Positions 43,663 through 52,456 of a stretch of 64,000 nucleotides of DNA are shown here, piece by piece. The stretch is taken from positions 1-64,000 of the forward strand of contig JAFAEM010000040.1 in NCBI GenBank assembly GCA_023424015.1. Direction: 5' to 3'. The notes beneath the pieces are model-generated. The model saw only the letters and a list, made by a program, of their open reading frames with translations, did no database searches and had not been told where the DNA came from. Positions within the stretch are counted from its first letter, which is position 1, and every line of letters starts with the position of its first letter. Made by a program: the position numbers and the translations under genes. The DNA comes from Bacteroidota bacterium. Lineage in GTDB: Bacteria; Bacteroidota; Bacteroidia; Chitinophagales; Chitinophagaceae.

Positions 43663-44106
43663 TTATTTTTTTACTCTTTCCTTATCGAGCAGGTTGCCCT
43701 GGGCGCTAAGGCGGAGTCGGTACTTCTTGTCCTTGCTTTCAGTTACCAGGGAGTAGCTGGTTCCTTCTTCGTTGGAGATCTCACGCACTTCAATTACAGT
43801 ATGACCTGCAAACTCACTGTTGAACATACGGATCACAGTCAGCGGTAACTGGTTGAAGAAAAGACCACGGATAGAACCGATCAGCTTACCGTTGTTCTCA
43901 AAATAAGCAACAGTTTGGTGATCACCCCAGAGAAATGACGCTTTCATAAACTGGCCCTGTTCTTTTGACCAGGTTACATGCGAAGCACCGGCAAAGATCT
44001 GGCTGAAAGTTTTTTCAACTGAGGGTTCTGCAACTGGCGCAGGTTTAGCTGCCGCGGTTAATGCTACTGTAGCAATTAAAGTAAGGGATAAAAAAAGCTG
44101 TTTCAT
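43663..44106 (-). CDS. Secreted PepSY-like small protein (A)
   Basis: Protein of 147 aa with signal peptide MKQLFLSLTLIATVALTAAA. The mature part has the pattern VEKTFSQIFAGASHVTWSKE, KASFLWGDHQTVAYFENNGK, LIGSIRGLFFNQLPLTVIRM, then a final beta segment SYSLVTESKDKKYRLRLSAQ. This alpha/beta arrangement recalls the PepSY-like (BLIP-like) domain common in Bacteroidota. Function unknown. It is one of three paralogues in the window (also 44255 and 51356), each with its own terminator. Confidence 0.75.
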   Translation of the reverse strand: MKQLFLSLTLIATVALTAAAKPAPVAEPSVEKTFSQIFAGASHVTWSKEQGQFMKASFLWGDHQTVAYFENNGKLIGSIRGLFFNQLPLTVIRMFNSEFAGHTVIEVREISNEEGTSYSLVTESKDKKYRLRLSAQGNLLDKERVKK

Positions 44107-44186
44107 GATTAATAAGGTTTAATGGTTAATGAACTTTTGATTTGAATGTATATAGAATAAGAGTTTACAAAGAAAGTGGAAAGAAA

Positions 44187-44212
44187 CCCCGCTCCTGTTT
44201 AGAAAACGGGGC
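44187..44212 (-). terminator. Weak terminator-like hairpin after the second PepSY-like gene
   Basis: CCCCG and CGGGG pair over a long loop of about 15 nt, with short T runs on both sides. Weaker than the other terminators in the window. Confidence 0.4.
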
Positions 44213-44254
44213 TCGTTTTTACCACACACCAAAACTAACTTGCTGGCGGGCGGG

Positions 44255-44689
44255 TTATATCTTAGTTGTTTTTTTGAATGAAACCCATTGCGTATTGTCG
44301 CCCGATTTCAACACCAGTTTGCTATCCGCGTTCTCGAGCGTGATATAATAACTGGTACCGTCGTTGTTTGACAACTCGAAGAGGTCAGTGATCCAATAGC
44401 CTTCATACTGATCTTTCAGATTTGTTTGCAGGCTGATCGGAAGCTGGAGTGAAGTGATGTTCCTTGTTACAGCGATGATCTCTCCATTAGGATGGTAGAA
44501 GGCTGCTACATTTTGACCGTTATAAACAAATGTAGCTTTTACATAGCTGTCGGTGCTTGTCCACTCTACATTTTGCACACCGGTAAATTCCTTGTTAAAG
44601 GAGTTTAATACAATTGGGCTAACAGGCTCGGTAGCGAAGGCGCTAAAACTGCTGATCGCGATGGCCAGGGTAATGATGATCTTTTTCAT
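44255..44689 (-). CDS. Secreted PepSY-like small protein (B)
   Basis: Protein of 144 aa, signal peptide MKKIIITLAIAISSFSAFA. It repeats the pattern of its neighbour: VLNSFNKEFTGVQNVEWTST, YVKATFVYNGQNVAAFYHPN, GEIIAVTRNITSLQLPISLQ, then WITDLFELSNNDGTSYYITL. Identity with protein A is modest but the residue spacing matches throughout, so they are paralogues. Role unknown; expected in the periplasm or at the surface. Confidence 0.75.
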   Translation of the reverse strand: MKKIIITLAIAISSFSAFATEPVSPIVLNSFNKEFTGVQNVEWTSTDSYVKATFVYNGQNVAAFYHPNGEIIAVTRNITSLQLPISLQTNLKDQYEGYWITDLFELSNNDGTSYYITLENADSKLVLKSGDNTQWVSFKKTTKI

Positions 44690-44961
44690 GATTAATTATT
44701 TTTTTTGGTTATGGTTTGTTTTTAAAAAAACTTATTTGGTAACTATGACGGTGTAAAAGTATTCCAGGTTACACCCTATGGCAAGTAAATTTGGATTAAT
44801 GGAAATGGCTGTTAAACAGCCTTAACAACCGTTTCATTTCATCAACCGTACATCCCCCGTTTTCTACCTTTTATAAGCCGGTGTTACGCAATTGATACAG
44901 TTTTTATTTTTTTTATTCAAAAATTAATTAGATATTTGTCTAAATAACTAATGAATCAATT

Positions 44962-45228
44962 GTGCAGAATATCGTCTTTAAAGCCCTGAATGACCCCACC
45001 CGCCGGGAGATTTTACAGCTCCTGCAGGAAAAAGATATGACCGCGGGGGAGATCGTGGACCGCTTTAATATATCAGCGCCCAGCATCTCTCACCACCTGG
45101 ACCTGTTGAAGCAGGCCAAACTGGTGATTGCTGAAAAAGACGGGCAATATGTTTACTATTCGCTCAATACAACCGTAGTTGACGAGATCATGAAATGGTT
45201 CTTACAGTTCAAATCCAAAAAACGATAG
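44962..45228 (+). CDS. sdpR: ArsR-family repressor, SdpR-like
   Basis: Winged-helix DNA-binding protein of 88 aa, starting at a GTG (44962) that gives MQNIVFKALNDPTRREILQL, the standard N-terminus of the SdpR autorepressor group. The recognition helix lies in FNISAPSISHHLDLLKQAKL and the wing in AEKDGQYVYYSLN. It has no metal-binding cysteines. In Bacillus SdpR represses sdpRI; here too the next gene, 3 bp downstream, encodes an SdpI-like membrane protein, so autoregulation of the pair is likely. Confidence 0.9.
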   Translation: MQNIVFKALNDPTRREILQLLQEKDMTAGEIVDRFNISAPSISHHLDLLKQAKLVIAEKDGQYVYYSLNTTVVDEIMKWFLQFKSKKR

Positions 45229-45231
45229 CTT

Positions 45232-45909
45232 ATGAACAGGTACTTTAAATTTCTCATCTGGCCCATTGCCGCGGCGCCCCTGCTATACCTGGCTGCCAAC
45301 TGGAGCAGGCTGCCCCAAACCATTGCCATGCATTTTGACCTGGAAGGCAATCCCGATCGTTATGGTGATAAAAAAGAATTGCTCATCATGACTATTGTAC
45401 TTAGTGCCATGAGTGCTGGCATTTACTTCCTGTTGTCAAATATTTATCGCATTGATCCTAAAAAAGCGGCAGCGGATAATAAAGACCGTTTAAAGCGCAT
45501 GGGATTTATTCTCGGTGTATTCATGTCTGCAATTACCTGCTTTATCATTTACAGTTCTGTGAAAGGAGGATTTGAAGGCAGTATCAAATATGTATTTGCT
45601 GCAATCGGCGTGCTCTATGCAGTATTAGGTAATTATATGCATACTATCAAGCCCAACTATTTTGCCGGCTTCCGCCTGCCCTGGACGCTCAACAGCGAGG
45701 AGAACTGGAGAAAGACTCACCTGCTCGGTGGAAAGCTCTGGTTTGTTGGTGGTTTAGTGATCGCTATCGTATGCCTTGCAGTTCCCAATTTTGTATCGGC
45801 CATTGCATTCTTTATCCTTACCGCCATCATGGTATTCATACCGATCATCTATTCTTATCGCCTTTTCCAGGCTGAAAAGCAGGCCAAAGGAGAAACGAAT
45901 CAGAACTAA
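45232..45909 (+). CDS. SdpI-family membrane protein (DUF1648-SdpI)
   Basis: Membrane protein of 225 aa, six to seven helices. The N-terminal DUF1648 part contains RLPQTIAMHFDLEGNPDRYG, and the SdpI part contains AIGVLYAVLGNYMHTIKPNY followed by FAGFRLPWTLNSEENWRKTH, the diagnostic segment. In Bacillus subtilis SdpI is the immunity and signalling protein for the SdpC toxin. No SdpC-like gene is seen here, so it may respond to foreign toxins or serve another role. It is co-transcribed with the sdpR-like gene. Confidence 0.9.
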   Translation: MNRYFKFLIWPIAAAPLLYLAANWSRLPQTIAMHFDLEGNPDRYGDKKELLIMTIVLSAMSAGIYFLLSNIYRIDPKKAAADNKDRLKRMGFILGVFMSAITCFIIYSSVKGGFEGSIKYVFAAIGVLYAVLGNYMHTIKPNYFAGFRLPWTLNSEENWRKTHLLGGKLWFVGGLVIAIVCLAVPNFVSAIAFFILTAIMVFIPIIYSYRLFQAEKQAKGETNQN

Positions 45910-45935
45910 TTATTTCACCATCTTAATCGTCGTCT

Positions 45936-47378
45936 ATGCTTCGCTCCATTTTTCCTATACTCGCCCTTTTATTTCTTATACCAGGTATTGCTCGCACTCA
46001 GGCGTCTCAAGTTTTTAAAGGCGACTGGGAAGGGGTTATAAATATAAGTGGTACCAGCCTGCGTATCGTGTTTCATGTAAAAGATAATGGCCAGGGCGGC
46101 CTGGTATCAACAGCCGACAGCCCCGACCAGTCAGCTTTCGGGATACCCTGCGACTCTACAAGCGTAAATAACCAGGAGATACTTATTTCCATGAACGCTT
46201 TACAGGCAAGCTTTAGCGGCAAACTGGTCAACGATACCACCATCGATGGCGAATTCAGGCAGGGACCTGCAGGATTTCCCGTTCAGTTAAAAAAATCAAC
46301 CGTGACAACGGAAAAGCCCGTAGCCAGGGAAAGACCCCAAAACCCAAAAGCTCCATTTCCTTATCGATCTGAAGATGTTTTCTACGACAGCAAAATAGCC
46401 GGTGTAAAACTGGCGGCCACCATCACCATCCCCGAAGGAAAAGGTCCCTTTCCCTCGATACTGCTTATTTCCGGCTCCGGTCCACAAAACCGCGATGAAG
46501 AACTCCTGGGTCATAAACCCTTTGCCGTGCTGGCCGATTACCTTACGCGTAAAGGTTATATTGTTTTGCGCGTGGACGACCGTGGCATTGGGAAAAGCAC
46601 AGGTGATTTCGCCACGGCTACCAGCGCTGATTTCGCAAGCGATGCTAACGGGGGTATCGATTACCTGCTGACAAGGCCCGAAGTGAATAAGAAAAAGGTC
46701 GGCATCATGGGTCATAGCGAAGGTGGGATGATCGCACCTATGATCGCAGCTTCCAGGAAAGATATAGACTTTATCGTGATGATGGCTGGACCCGGTGTAA
46801 AGATCATCGACATGATGGCAGCGCAAAACGCAGCCGTTTTGCGCTCTGCAGGGATTAGTGATGCTGCCAGTACCGCGTATACTGACTTCTACAGGGAGGT
46901 GGTCAAAACCATATTGTCATCACCCGATACTGCTGCGGCGATTGAGTCAGGCAGGAAAGTATTGCAGAACTGGGTATCAAAAACTCCCGATAGCCTGGTA
47001 GCACAACTGGGTATCAGCCACGCCAATGTTCAAGAACAAATGATATCGTCCATGGTGCAACAGATCTCTACACCCTGGTTCCGCTACTTCTTTAATTATG
47101 ATCCGCAACCGAACCTGCAAAAACTAAGATGCAAGGTGCTGGCGATAAATGGCAACAGGGATGTACAGGTTGTCTCTCAACAGAATTTGTCAGGGATAGA
47201 ACAGGCTTTTAAAAAATCAAAGCTGAAAACTTATGAGATAAAAGAAATTCCGGGGTTGAATCATTTATTTCAGACCTGTAATAAATGTACACTGCAGGAG
47301 TATGAGGAACTGGAAGAGACTTTTTCACCCGTCGCCCTGGATGTTATTGGAAACTGGCTCGATAAAAACATAAAGTAG
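45936..47378 (+). CDS. Secreted serine hydrolase (alpha/beta fold, S9/S33-like)
   Basis: Hydrolase of 480 aa with signal peptide MLRSIFPILALLFLIPGIARTQ. Residues 25-125 form a beta-rich N-terminal domain found in front of such hydrolases (FKGDWEGVINISGTSLRIVF). The hydrolase core starts about 145 with DVFYDSKIAGVKLAATITIP; nucleophile Ser261 is in GIMGHSEGGMIAP, with LRVDDRGIGKSTG upstream; the Asp is probably in INGNRDVQV and the His in PGLNHLFQ. Acyl or peptide bonds are likely targets. It starts 26 bp after the sdpI-like gene, but belongs to a different pathway. Confidence 0.85.
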   Translation: MLRSIFPILALLFLIPGIARTQASQVFKGDWEGVINISGTSLRIVFHVKDNGQGGLVSTADSPDQSAFGIPCDSTSVNNQEILISMNALQASFSGKLVNDTTIDGEFRQGPAGFPVQLKKSTVTTEKPVARERPQNPKAPFPYRSEDVFYDSKIAGVKLAATITIPEGKGPFPSILLISGSGPQNRDEELLGHKPFAVLADYLTRKGYIVLRVDDRGIGKSTGDFATATSADFASDANGGIDYLLTRPEVNKKKVGIMGHSEGGMIAPMIAASRKDIDFIVMMAGPGVKIIDMMAAQNAAVLRSAGISDAASTAYTDFYREVVKTILSSPDTAAAIESGRKVLQNWVSKTPDSLVAQLGISHANVQEQMISSMVQQISTPWFRYFFNYDPQPNLQKLRCKVLAINGNRDVQVVSQQNLSGIEQAFKKSKLKTYEIKEIPGLNHLFQTCNKCTLQEYEELEETFSPVALDVIGNWLDKNIK

Positions 47379-47483
47379 CCGGAGTAATCATCCTACTCTT
47401 AACAATTCATTTACATTCATGGATAAGAATGTGTATTACTCATTCTTGTTCGGATGCAGGCAGGCTATGAGTACCTTTATTAT

Positions 47484-48086
47484 ATGAATTATCTCGCCCA
47501 TGCTTATTTCTCTTTCAATGATCCGGGTATCCTCGTTGGCAATATCATCAGCGATTTTGTAAAAGGCCGCAAGAAGTTTGACTACCCGGTGGAGATACAG
47601 GCAGGCATCATGCTTCATCGCGAGATCGACCATTATACCGACCATCACCCGGCAACCCGCGAGGCGAAGGAATTTTTCAGGCCGCATTATCGTCTTTACA
47701 GCGGGGCATTTATTGATGTGGTATATGATCATTTCCTCGCTGCCGACCCGGAAGTTTTTGATGAAACCACGCTCTTCGAGTTTTCCCAGCAGGTCTACCA
47801 ATCCCTGGAAAGATACAGGACCTGGCTACCCCCGGAATTCGCCACCATGTTCCCCTATATGCGATCACAAAACTGGTTGTACAATTACCGCCTGCCAGGA
47901 GGCGCAGAAAAAAGCTTCCACGGCATTGCACGCCGGGCTTTATATATCTCGGAAACAGATACTGCCGCACGATTGTTCCGGGAGCACTACCAACCTTTAA
48001 AAGAATGTTATCGTCATTTCTGGAAAGATGCCGTCCCGTATATTGAAAACCAGTACCGGTTGTTGAAGGGTATAGGTAATGTGTAA
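47484..48086 (+). CDS. Acyl carrier protein phosphodiesterase
   Basis: HD-fold-like hydrolase of 200 aa; start at MNYLAHAYFSFNDPG (47484). The family markers are ILVGNIISDFVKGRK, MLHREIDHYTDHHP (metal-binding His/Asp) and YDHFLAADPEVFDE. AcpH removes 4'-phosphopantetheine from holo-ACP. Length matches E. coli AcpH (193 aa). Next gene begins 43 bp later. Confidence 0.9.
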   Translation: MNYLAHAYFSFNDPGILVGNIISDFVKGRKKFDYPVEIQAGIMLHREIDHYTDHHPATREAKEFFRPHYRLYSGAFIDVVYDHFLAADPEVFDETTLFEFSQQVYQSLERYRTWLPPEFATMFPYMRSQNWLYNYRLPGGAEKSFHGIARRALYISETDTAARLFREHYQPLKECYRHFWKDAVPYIENQYRLLKGIGNV

Positions 48087-48129
48087 AAGGGCCATCTCCC
48101 AATTACGAATCGCTTATTTTTGTAAACTC

Positions 48130-48699
48130 ATGATTATGAAAAGAAGTACTTTATTTTTGGCCGTAGCTACCTTTATCTCTTTTGGATCTGTTGCCCAGCC
48201 TGCTTTGCCACCCATCGACAAATCACCGCTGGACATTCTTTATTACCCACTGCGTTATCCTAATTTGAAGGTGCAGGATAAAGTCACGGAACCTCTTACG
48301 GTAAGGGTGATCTACAGCCGCCCCAAAAAAGAAGGCCGTGATATTTTTGGAAGCCTGGTTAGTTATGGAAAGTTATGGCGCCTTGGCGCGAATGAAGCGA
48401 CCGAGATCGAATTTTACAGACCGGTCGTTATTGATGGTAAAAAAATTCCAAAAGGTCGTTACACCTTATTCGCGATCGTAAATGAAAAGAACTGGACCTT
48501 TATTGTCAATAAGGAAACAGATGTGTGGGGTTCTTTTATCTATGATGCGGCAAAAGACCTGGCAAGAGTAGAAGTACCAGTTGAGAAGCTGGAACAGCCG
48601 GTGGAATCACTGGCAATGACCTTTGAAAAAGACAACGACACACTCAAGCTTGTTGTGGCCTGGGAAAATGTAAAAGCGGCTTTGCCCATTTCGCTCTAA
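48130..48699 (+). CDS. DUF2911-family protein (periplasmic copy)
   Basis: Protein of 189 aa with signal peptide MIMKRSTLFLAVATFISFGS ending VAQ. It carries the DUF2911 core: VRVIYSRPKKEGRDIFGSLV, YGKLWRLGANEATEIEFYRP, KIPKGRYTLFAIVNEKNWTF and the closing LKLVVAWENVKAALPI. DUF2911 is a beta-sandwich family of unknown function in Bacteroidota. A paralogue follows 12 bp later; the pair shares the YSRP...WRLGANEA core. Confidence 0.88.
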   Translation: MIMKRSTLFLAVATFISFGSVAQPALPPIDKSPLDILYYPLRYPNLKVQDKVTEPLTVRVIYSRPKKEGRDIFGSLVSYGKLWRLGANEATEIEFYRPVVIDGKKIPKGRYTLFAIVNEKNWTFIVNKETDVWGSFIYDAAKDLARVEVPVEKLEQPVESLAMTFEKDNDTLKLVVAWENVKAALPISL

Positions 48700-48711
48700 T
48701 GTAATTGCTAT

Positions 48712-49353
48712 ATGAATAAAGTCAACAATAAGCTGGCGGTCTCCCTGATGCTGGTTTTTGCCCTGTCCTGTGAACAGAAACAAAAAGAAACCCCTGAAAC
48801 ACCCGTTACCAGGGATACGGTAGCCCGTCCGACTCCGCCGCCTGAACTGCCACCTAATACTTATGCGAGTGTTGATATATCGCCGATGGATATGAGCTAT
48901 TTCCCCGTGGAGTATCCAAAATTGAAGATGGCTAATGTCAATATCGATCCTCCCGTGGCGCGGGTGATCTACAGCCGTCCGCAACTCCAGCGAAGAGCCC
49001 TGTTCAATGGAATATTAAAATATGATGAACCCTGGCGCCTTGGTGCGAACGAAGCGTCTGAGATCAATTTCTTCAGAACTGTGCGAATCCAGGGTAAAAA
49101 TATTAAACCGGGTCGTTATACGATCTATGGTATCCCTCATACCGATAAATGGACCATCGCTATCAATTCTAATATCGATACCTGGGGGTTGAAACAGGAC
49201 ACTACCAAAGACGTGGCCCAGTTTGAGATCCCGATCAAGACCAATGGCACTTCACTCGAGTACTTTACCATGGTTTTTGAAAAAATGGATGGCGGTGCCA
49301 ACCTGGTCATTGCCTGGGCAGATGTGGTAGCCAAACTACCCATCGAGTTTTAA
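48712..49353 (+). CDS. DUF2911-family lipoprotein
   Basis: Protein of 213 aa, paralogue of the gene 12 bp upstream. The N-terminus MNKVNNKLAVSLMLVFALSC is a lipoprotein signal with lipobox FALSC, followed by a Glu/Thr/Pro-rich linker (QKQKETPETPVTRDTVARP...). Core motifs: RVIYSRPQLQRRALFNGILK, YDEPWRLGANEASEINFFRT, KPGRYTIYGIPHTDKWTIAI, and LVIAWADVVAKLPIEF. Same fold as its neighbour but membrane-anchored; function unknown. Confidence 0.88.
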   Translation: MNKVNNKLAVSLMLVFALSCEQKQKETPETPVTRDTVARPTPPPELPPNTYASVDISPMDMSYFPVEYPKLKMANVNIDPPVARVIYSRPQLQRRALFNGILKYDEPWRLGANEASEINFFRTVRIQGKNIKPGRYTIYGIPHTDKWTIAINSNIDTWGLKQDTTKDVAQFEIPIKTNGTSLEYFTMVFEKMDGGANLVIAWADVVAKLPIEF

Positions 49354-49441
49354 ATAAACGCGCTTCGGGTTCATCGTGTAACCATCATGGCACTCGTGGT
49401 CATACCTGATGACACTCCAAATTATTATCGATATTTACAGC

Positions 49442-51328
49442 ATGTGTGGTATCGCCGGCATCATTCAACAGGATCCGAACAGGTATGGTATTGATCATTT
49501 AAAAAAAATGACTGCCGCCCTGGCTCACCGCGGACCCGACGGCGAAAACACCTGGACCAATAACAATAACACCGCACTTTTCTGTCATCGCCGTCTGGCC
49601 ATCATCGACCTAAGCATTGCCGCGGCCCAGCCGATGCAATACCTGGACCGATATAGTATCGTTCACAACGGCGAAATCTTTAACTATATAGAATTAAGAA
49701 AAGAACTGGAACAAAAAGGCTACAGCTTCCTGACACTATCCGATACCGAAGTGATCCTGGCTGCCTATGCACATTGGAATGATGAATGCGTAGAACATTT
49801 CGACGGCATGTTTGCTTTTGCGATCTGGGACCAGCAGGAACAGGAATTATTTGCCGCAAGAGACCGCTTTGGTGAGAAACCATTTTTTTATCATTTCAAC
49901 CAACAGGAGTTTGTTTTCGCCTCTGAAATGAAAGCTTTGTGGGCCGCGGGAATTGAACGGGTGGTCAACCTGAAAATGCTTTTTAATTACCTCACCATCG
50001 GATATACTGACAATCCTGAAAACCGGGCGGAAACATTTTTTGAAAATATTTACAAACTTCCCCCTGCATCGAGACTTTATTATACACCGGCAACGCGGGA
50101 ATTGTTTGTAGAAAAATATTGGGACATCGATCCTGATCAACAGGATAAAAAGATCACTGATGATGCGGCCGTCGAACATTTCATACAACTGTTCACCGAT
50201 TCAGTACACAAAAGATTGCGAAGTGATGTAAGCCTCGGAAGCAGCCTGAGTGGCGGACTTGATAGCTCCTCCATCGTGGCCACGGTATCATCGCTCCGGA
50301 ACCGCGGATCTCATATTGTTGATACAAACCCGGGCTCCAATGACATGTTTACTGCATTCACCGCAAGCTTCCCCGGTTTTGAGAAAGACGAGTCTGTTTA
50401 TGCTGCGGAAGTTTCGAACCGGTTTGGGGTGCAGCACGTCCTGCTAAATATCGATGCCGAAGATCTTATTACCGACTGGGAAAAATTTTTATATCACCAG
50501 GAAGAACCCGTGGGGTCTGCCAGCGCATTCGCACAGTACAAGGTTTTTGAAAAAGCGAAGCAACATGGCATCGCTGTGTTGCTCGACGGACAGGGCGCTG
50601 ATGAAACCCTTGCAGGTTACCATAAATACTATAAATGGTACTGGCAGGAATTGTTCCAGCACCGAAAGCTGGTAAGCAGTGGAGAAATACAGGCGGCCAG
50701 GAGTAAGGGTGTACTGGAGCGCTTTAACTATAAAAATGTACTGGCTGCTCTGTTTCCCGATCTTGCCGCCGTGATACTGGAAAGGCAATACCTGTTTAAT
50801 GCACTCAATAACGAGAACCTGTCAAGGGATTTTGTAAAACTTCAAAGCAAGGAAGCCTACTACACCACTCCGGAGCTAGGTCACCTGAACGGACTACTTT
50901 ATTTCAACACCTGCGTACACGGACTTGAAGAACTTTTGCGATATGCCGACAGGAGTTCGATGGCGCATGGCCGTGAACTTCGACTGCCTTTTTTGAGTCA
51001 CAAACTGGTTGAATTCATTTTCAAACTTCCTCCACAATTTAAGATCAGGCAGGGATGGACCAAATGGCTGCTCCGGCAATCCATGTCTTCGCAACTACCA
51101 GCCGATATTACCTGGCGAACGGATAAGGTAGGCTTTGAGCCCCCGCAAAAATTATGGATGCAGCACCCCCGGCTGCAGGAGATGATCAGGGAAGCCCGGC
51201 AGAAACTGGTAAATGAAAAAATATTAAGCCCCGATATCATAAAAAAACCCGTGCAGGGCACGGGTGCTTATGAAAAGCGGGTAGACGATTGGAGATACCT
51301 CACAGCTGCGGCACTATTTAGCAGATAA
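49442..51328 (+). CDS. asnB: Asparagine synthase (glutamine-hydrolysing)
   Basis: Class II amidotransferase of 628 aa. The start is fixed at 49442 because the mature enzyme needs Cys at position 2 (MCGIAGIIQQ); the open frame upstream is ignored. Glutaminase domain to about 215 (LAHRGPDGENTW, VHNGEIFNYIELR, ARDRFGEKPFFY). Synthetase domain from about 235, with the ATP pyrophosphatase loop GSSLSGGLDSSSIVATV, LLDGQGADETLAGYHKYY and RADRSSMAHGRELRLPF-like C-terminal residues. It is the long AsnB/AsnO type, which may amidate free aspartate or cell-envelope substrates. Its last 90 bp contain a terminator for the convergent gene. Confidence 0.93.
   Translation: MCGIAGIIQQDPNRYGIDHLKKMTAALAHRGPDGENTWTNNNNTALFCHRRLAIIDLSIAAAQPMQYLDRYSIVHNGEIFNYIELRKELEQKGYSFLTLSDTEVILAAYAHWNDECVEHFDGMFAFAIWDQQEQELFAARDRFGEKPFFYHFNQQEFVFASEMKALWAAGIERVVNLKMLFNYLTIGYTDNPENRAETFFENIYKLPPASRLYYTPATRELFVEKYWDIDPDQQDKKITDDAAVEHFIQLFTDSVHKRLRSDVSLGSSLSGGLDSSSIVATVSSLRNRGSHIVDTNPGSNDMFTAFTASFPGFEKDESVYAAEVSNRFGVQHVLLNIDAEDLITDWEKFLYHQEEPVGSASAFAQYKVFEKAKQHGIAVLLDGQGADETLAGYHKYYKWYWQELFQHRKLVSSGEIQAARSKGVLERFNYKNVLAALFPDLAAVILERQYLFNALNNENLSRDFVKLQSKEAYYTTPELGHLNGLLYFNTCVHGLEELLRYADRSSMAHGRELRLPFLSHKLVEFIFKLPPQFKIRQGWTKWLLRQSMSSQLPADITWRTDKVGFEPPQKLWMQHPRLQEMIREARQKLVNEKILSPDIIKKPVQGTGAYEKRVDDWRYLTAAALFSR
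51241..51265 (-). terminator. Terminator for the PepSY-like gene C, embedded in the asnB coding end
   Basis: ACCCGTGC and GCACGGGT form a perfect 8-bp stem with a 3-nt loop; on the minus strand six T follow. It lies 91 bp beyond the stop of the convergent gene at 51356 and inside the last part of asnB. Confidence 0.75.
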
Positions 51329-51355
51329 TTCGTAGCATGCAGTCCAGGTATAACA

Positions 51356-51802
51356 CTACTTGTCTGCTCTTTTGAACTTTCCTGTCCGCTGCAGGTTACC
51401 ATACACATCTGATTTCACGATATACCAATGGTCTTCGTCCCTAATATTTATTGTAAAACTCACTTCTGACTCAGATGACACCTCTGTTACACCCGCGATT
51501 TCCTTACCAGCATATTTTTTCCGGAGTTTGGAGGCAACGCTGGGAAGCAGTTCTTTTTCGCCATAATACCTGATCGTCTTTAGCAATTTGCCATCTTCGG
51601 AATACTGCGCCCTGACCTGGATACGGTCAACAACGAAATTTGCCTGACTGTAATCTTCATAGTCATGCCAGCTTACGTCCCTGGCACCTGTAAAGGTTTC
51701 ATTAAAGGCTTTCAGGATTTTCTCATTTACATCGGGTGGTGTGGCTGCGGCTGTTGCAACAATTCCTGTCAGCAAGATAGCCAGGGATAATAATTTTTTC
51801 AT
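51356..51802 (-). CDS. Secreted PepSY-like small protein (C)
   Basis: Protein of 148 aa with signal peptide MKKLLSLAILLTGIVATAAA. Pattern as in proteins A and B: EKILKAFNETFTGARDVSWH, YSQANFVVDRIQVRAQYSED, GKLLKTIRYYGEKELLPSVA, then a terminal beta segment DHWYIVKSDVYGNLQRTGKF. Expected in the periplasm; role unknown. It converges on asnB with 27 bp between stop codons. Confidence 0.75.
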   Translation of the reverse strand: MKKLLSLAILLTGIVATAAATPPDVNEKILKAFNETFTGARDVSWHDYEDYSQANFVVDRIQVRAQYSEDGKLLKTIRYYGEKELLPSVASKLRKKYAGKEIAGVTEVSSESEVSFTINIRDEDHWYIVKSDVYGNLQRTGKFKRADK

Positions 51803-52456
51803 TGTTTATGTTTTTTTGATAAGGAATAAGCTGGAGTAAAACTACCTGCGTCCATAAGCAATTGCAAGTGATTATCCATTACCGGCAAGCGAAATGAAAC
51901 TGAGCATGTTGCCTAAGAAACTCTAAAAACGACTGAAGCGTTTTAAAAACATCCTGAAAAAGAACGTCAGCAGCATGAAACGTGATGACATTACCGTGAA
52001 ATGCAACCTTAATTAACTGTTAAAGGAATTACGGCCGGGATGAGTGGTATTCCCGGGATTAAAACGACAGGTCTACGGGCTTCAATCAACGACCTATTGT
52101 ATCATGCTACCTAAAACATCGCCCCTACAGAGCTAATCACAAGTAAAGGTTCGACTTATCTTTAATGATGTGAAGTCTACCTGGTTCGGCGAATAGGGAA
52201 CGCGGATTATTATGATCAGTTATGATCAGTTGAGATTCGGGCATGGCAGACACTGATCATAATAAATCATAACCATCATAAAAACCCGTGTTCTACCGTT
52301 CATGTTTCCAGGTTCACCTGGTTCGGCGAATAGGGAACGCGGATTATTATGATCGGTACCAGGTTTCCAATTCACATGACACACGCATTGAATTCAACCT
52401 GCCTTAATTATTTATTCCTCATCTTTGCTAAACAATTTTCAATTCATCGATTTATT
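51803..52456. other. Gene-free interval with 39-bp direct repeat
   Basis: About 650 bp between a PepSY-like gene and the trans-sulfuration gene. It holds a decayed palindromic unit (TGCTACCTAAAACATCGCCC, about 52104-52123), TATGATCAGTTATGATCAGT and its near-complement, and a 39-bp direct repeat (see next entry). No SAM or other riboswitch was recognised upstream of the trans-sulfuration gene. Confidence 0.6.
52179..52354. repeat. 39-bp perfect direct repeat around an AT-rich palindromic core
   Basis: The two copies are at 52179-52217 and 52316-52354 and begin ACCTGGTTCGGCGAATAGGG, ending TTATTATGATC. Spacing is 137 bp. Between them TTATGATCAG-type and CTGATCATAA-type sequences are inverted. 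A repeat-flanked insertion or recombination scar is likely. Confidence 0.85.

Noticed and set aside
51803..52456. SAM riboswitch upstream of the trans-sulfuration gene
   Set aside because: No conserved riboswitch core was seen; the leader is filled with repeats.
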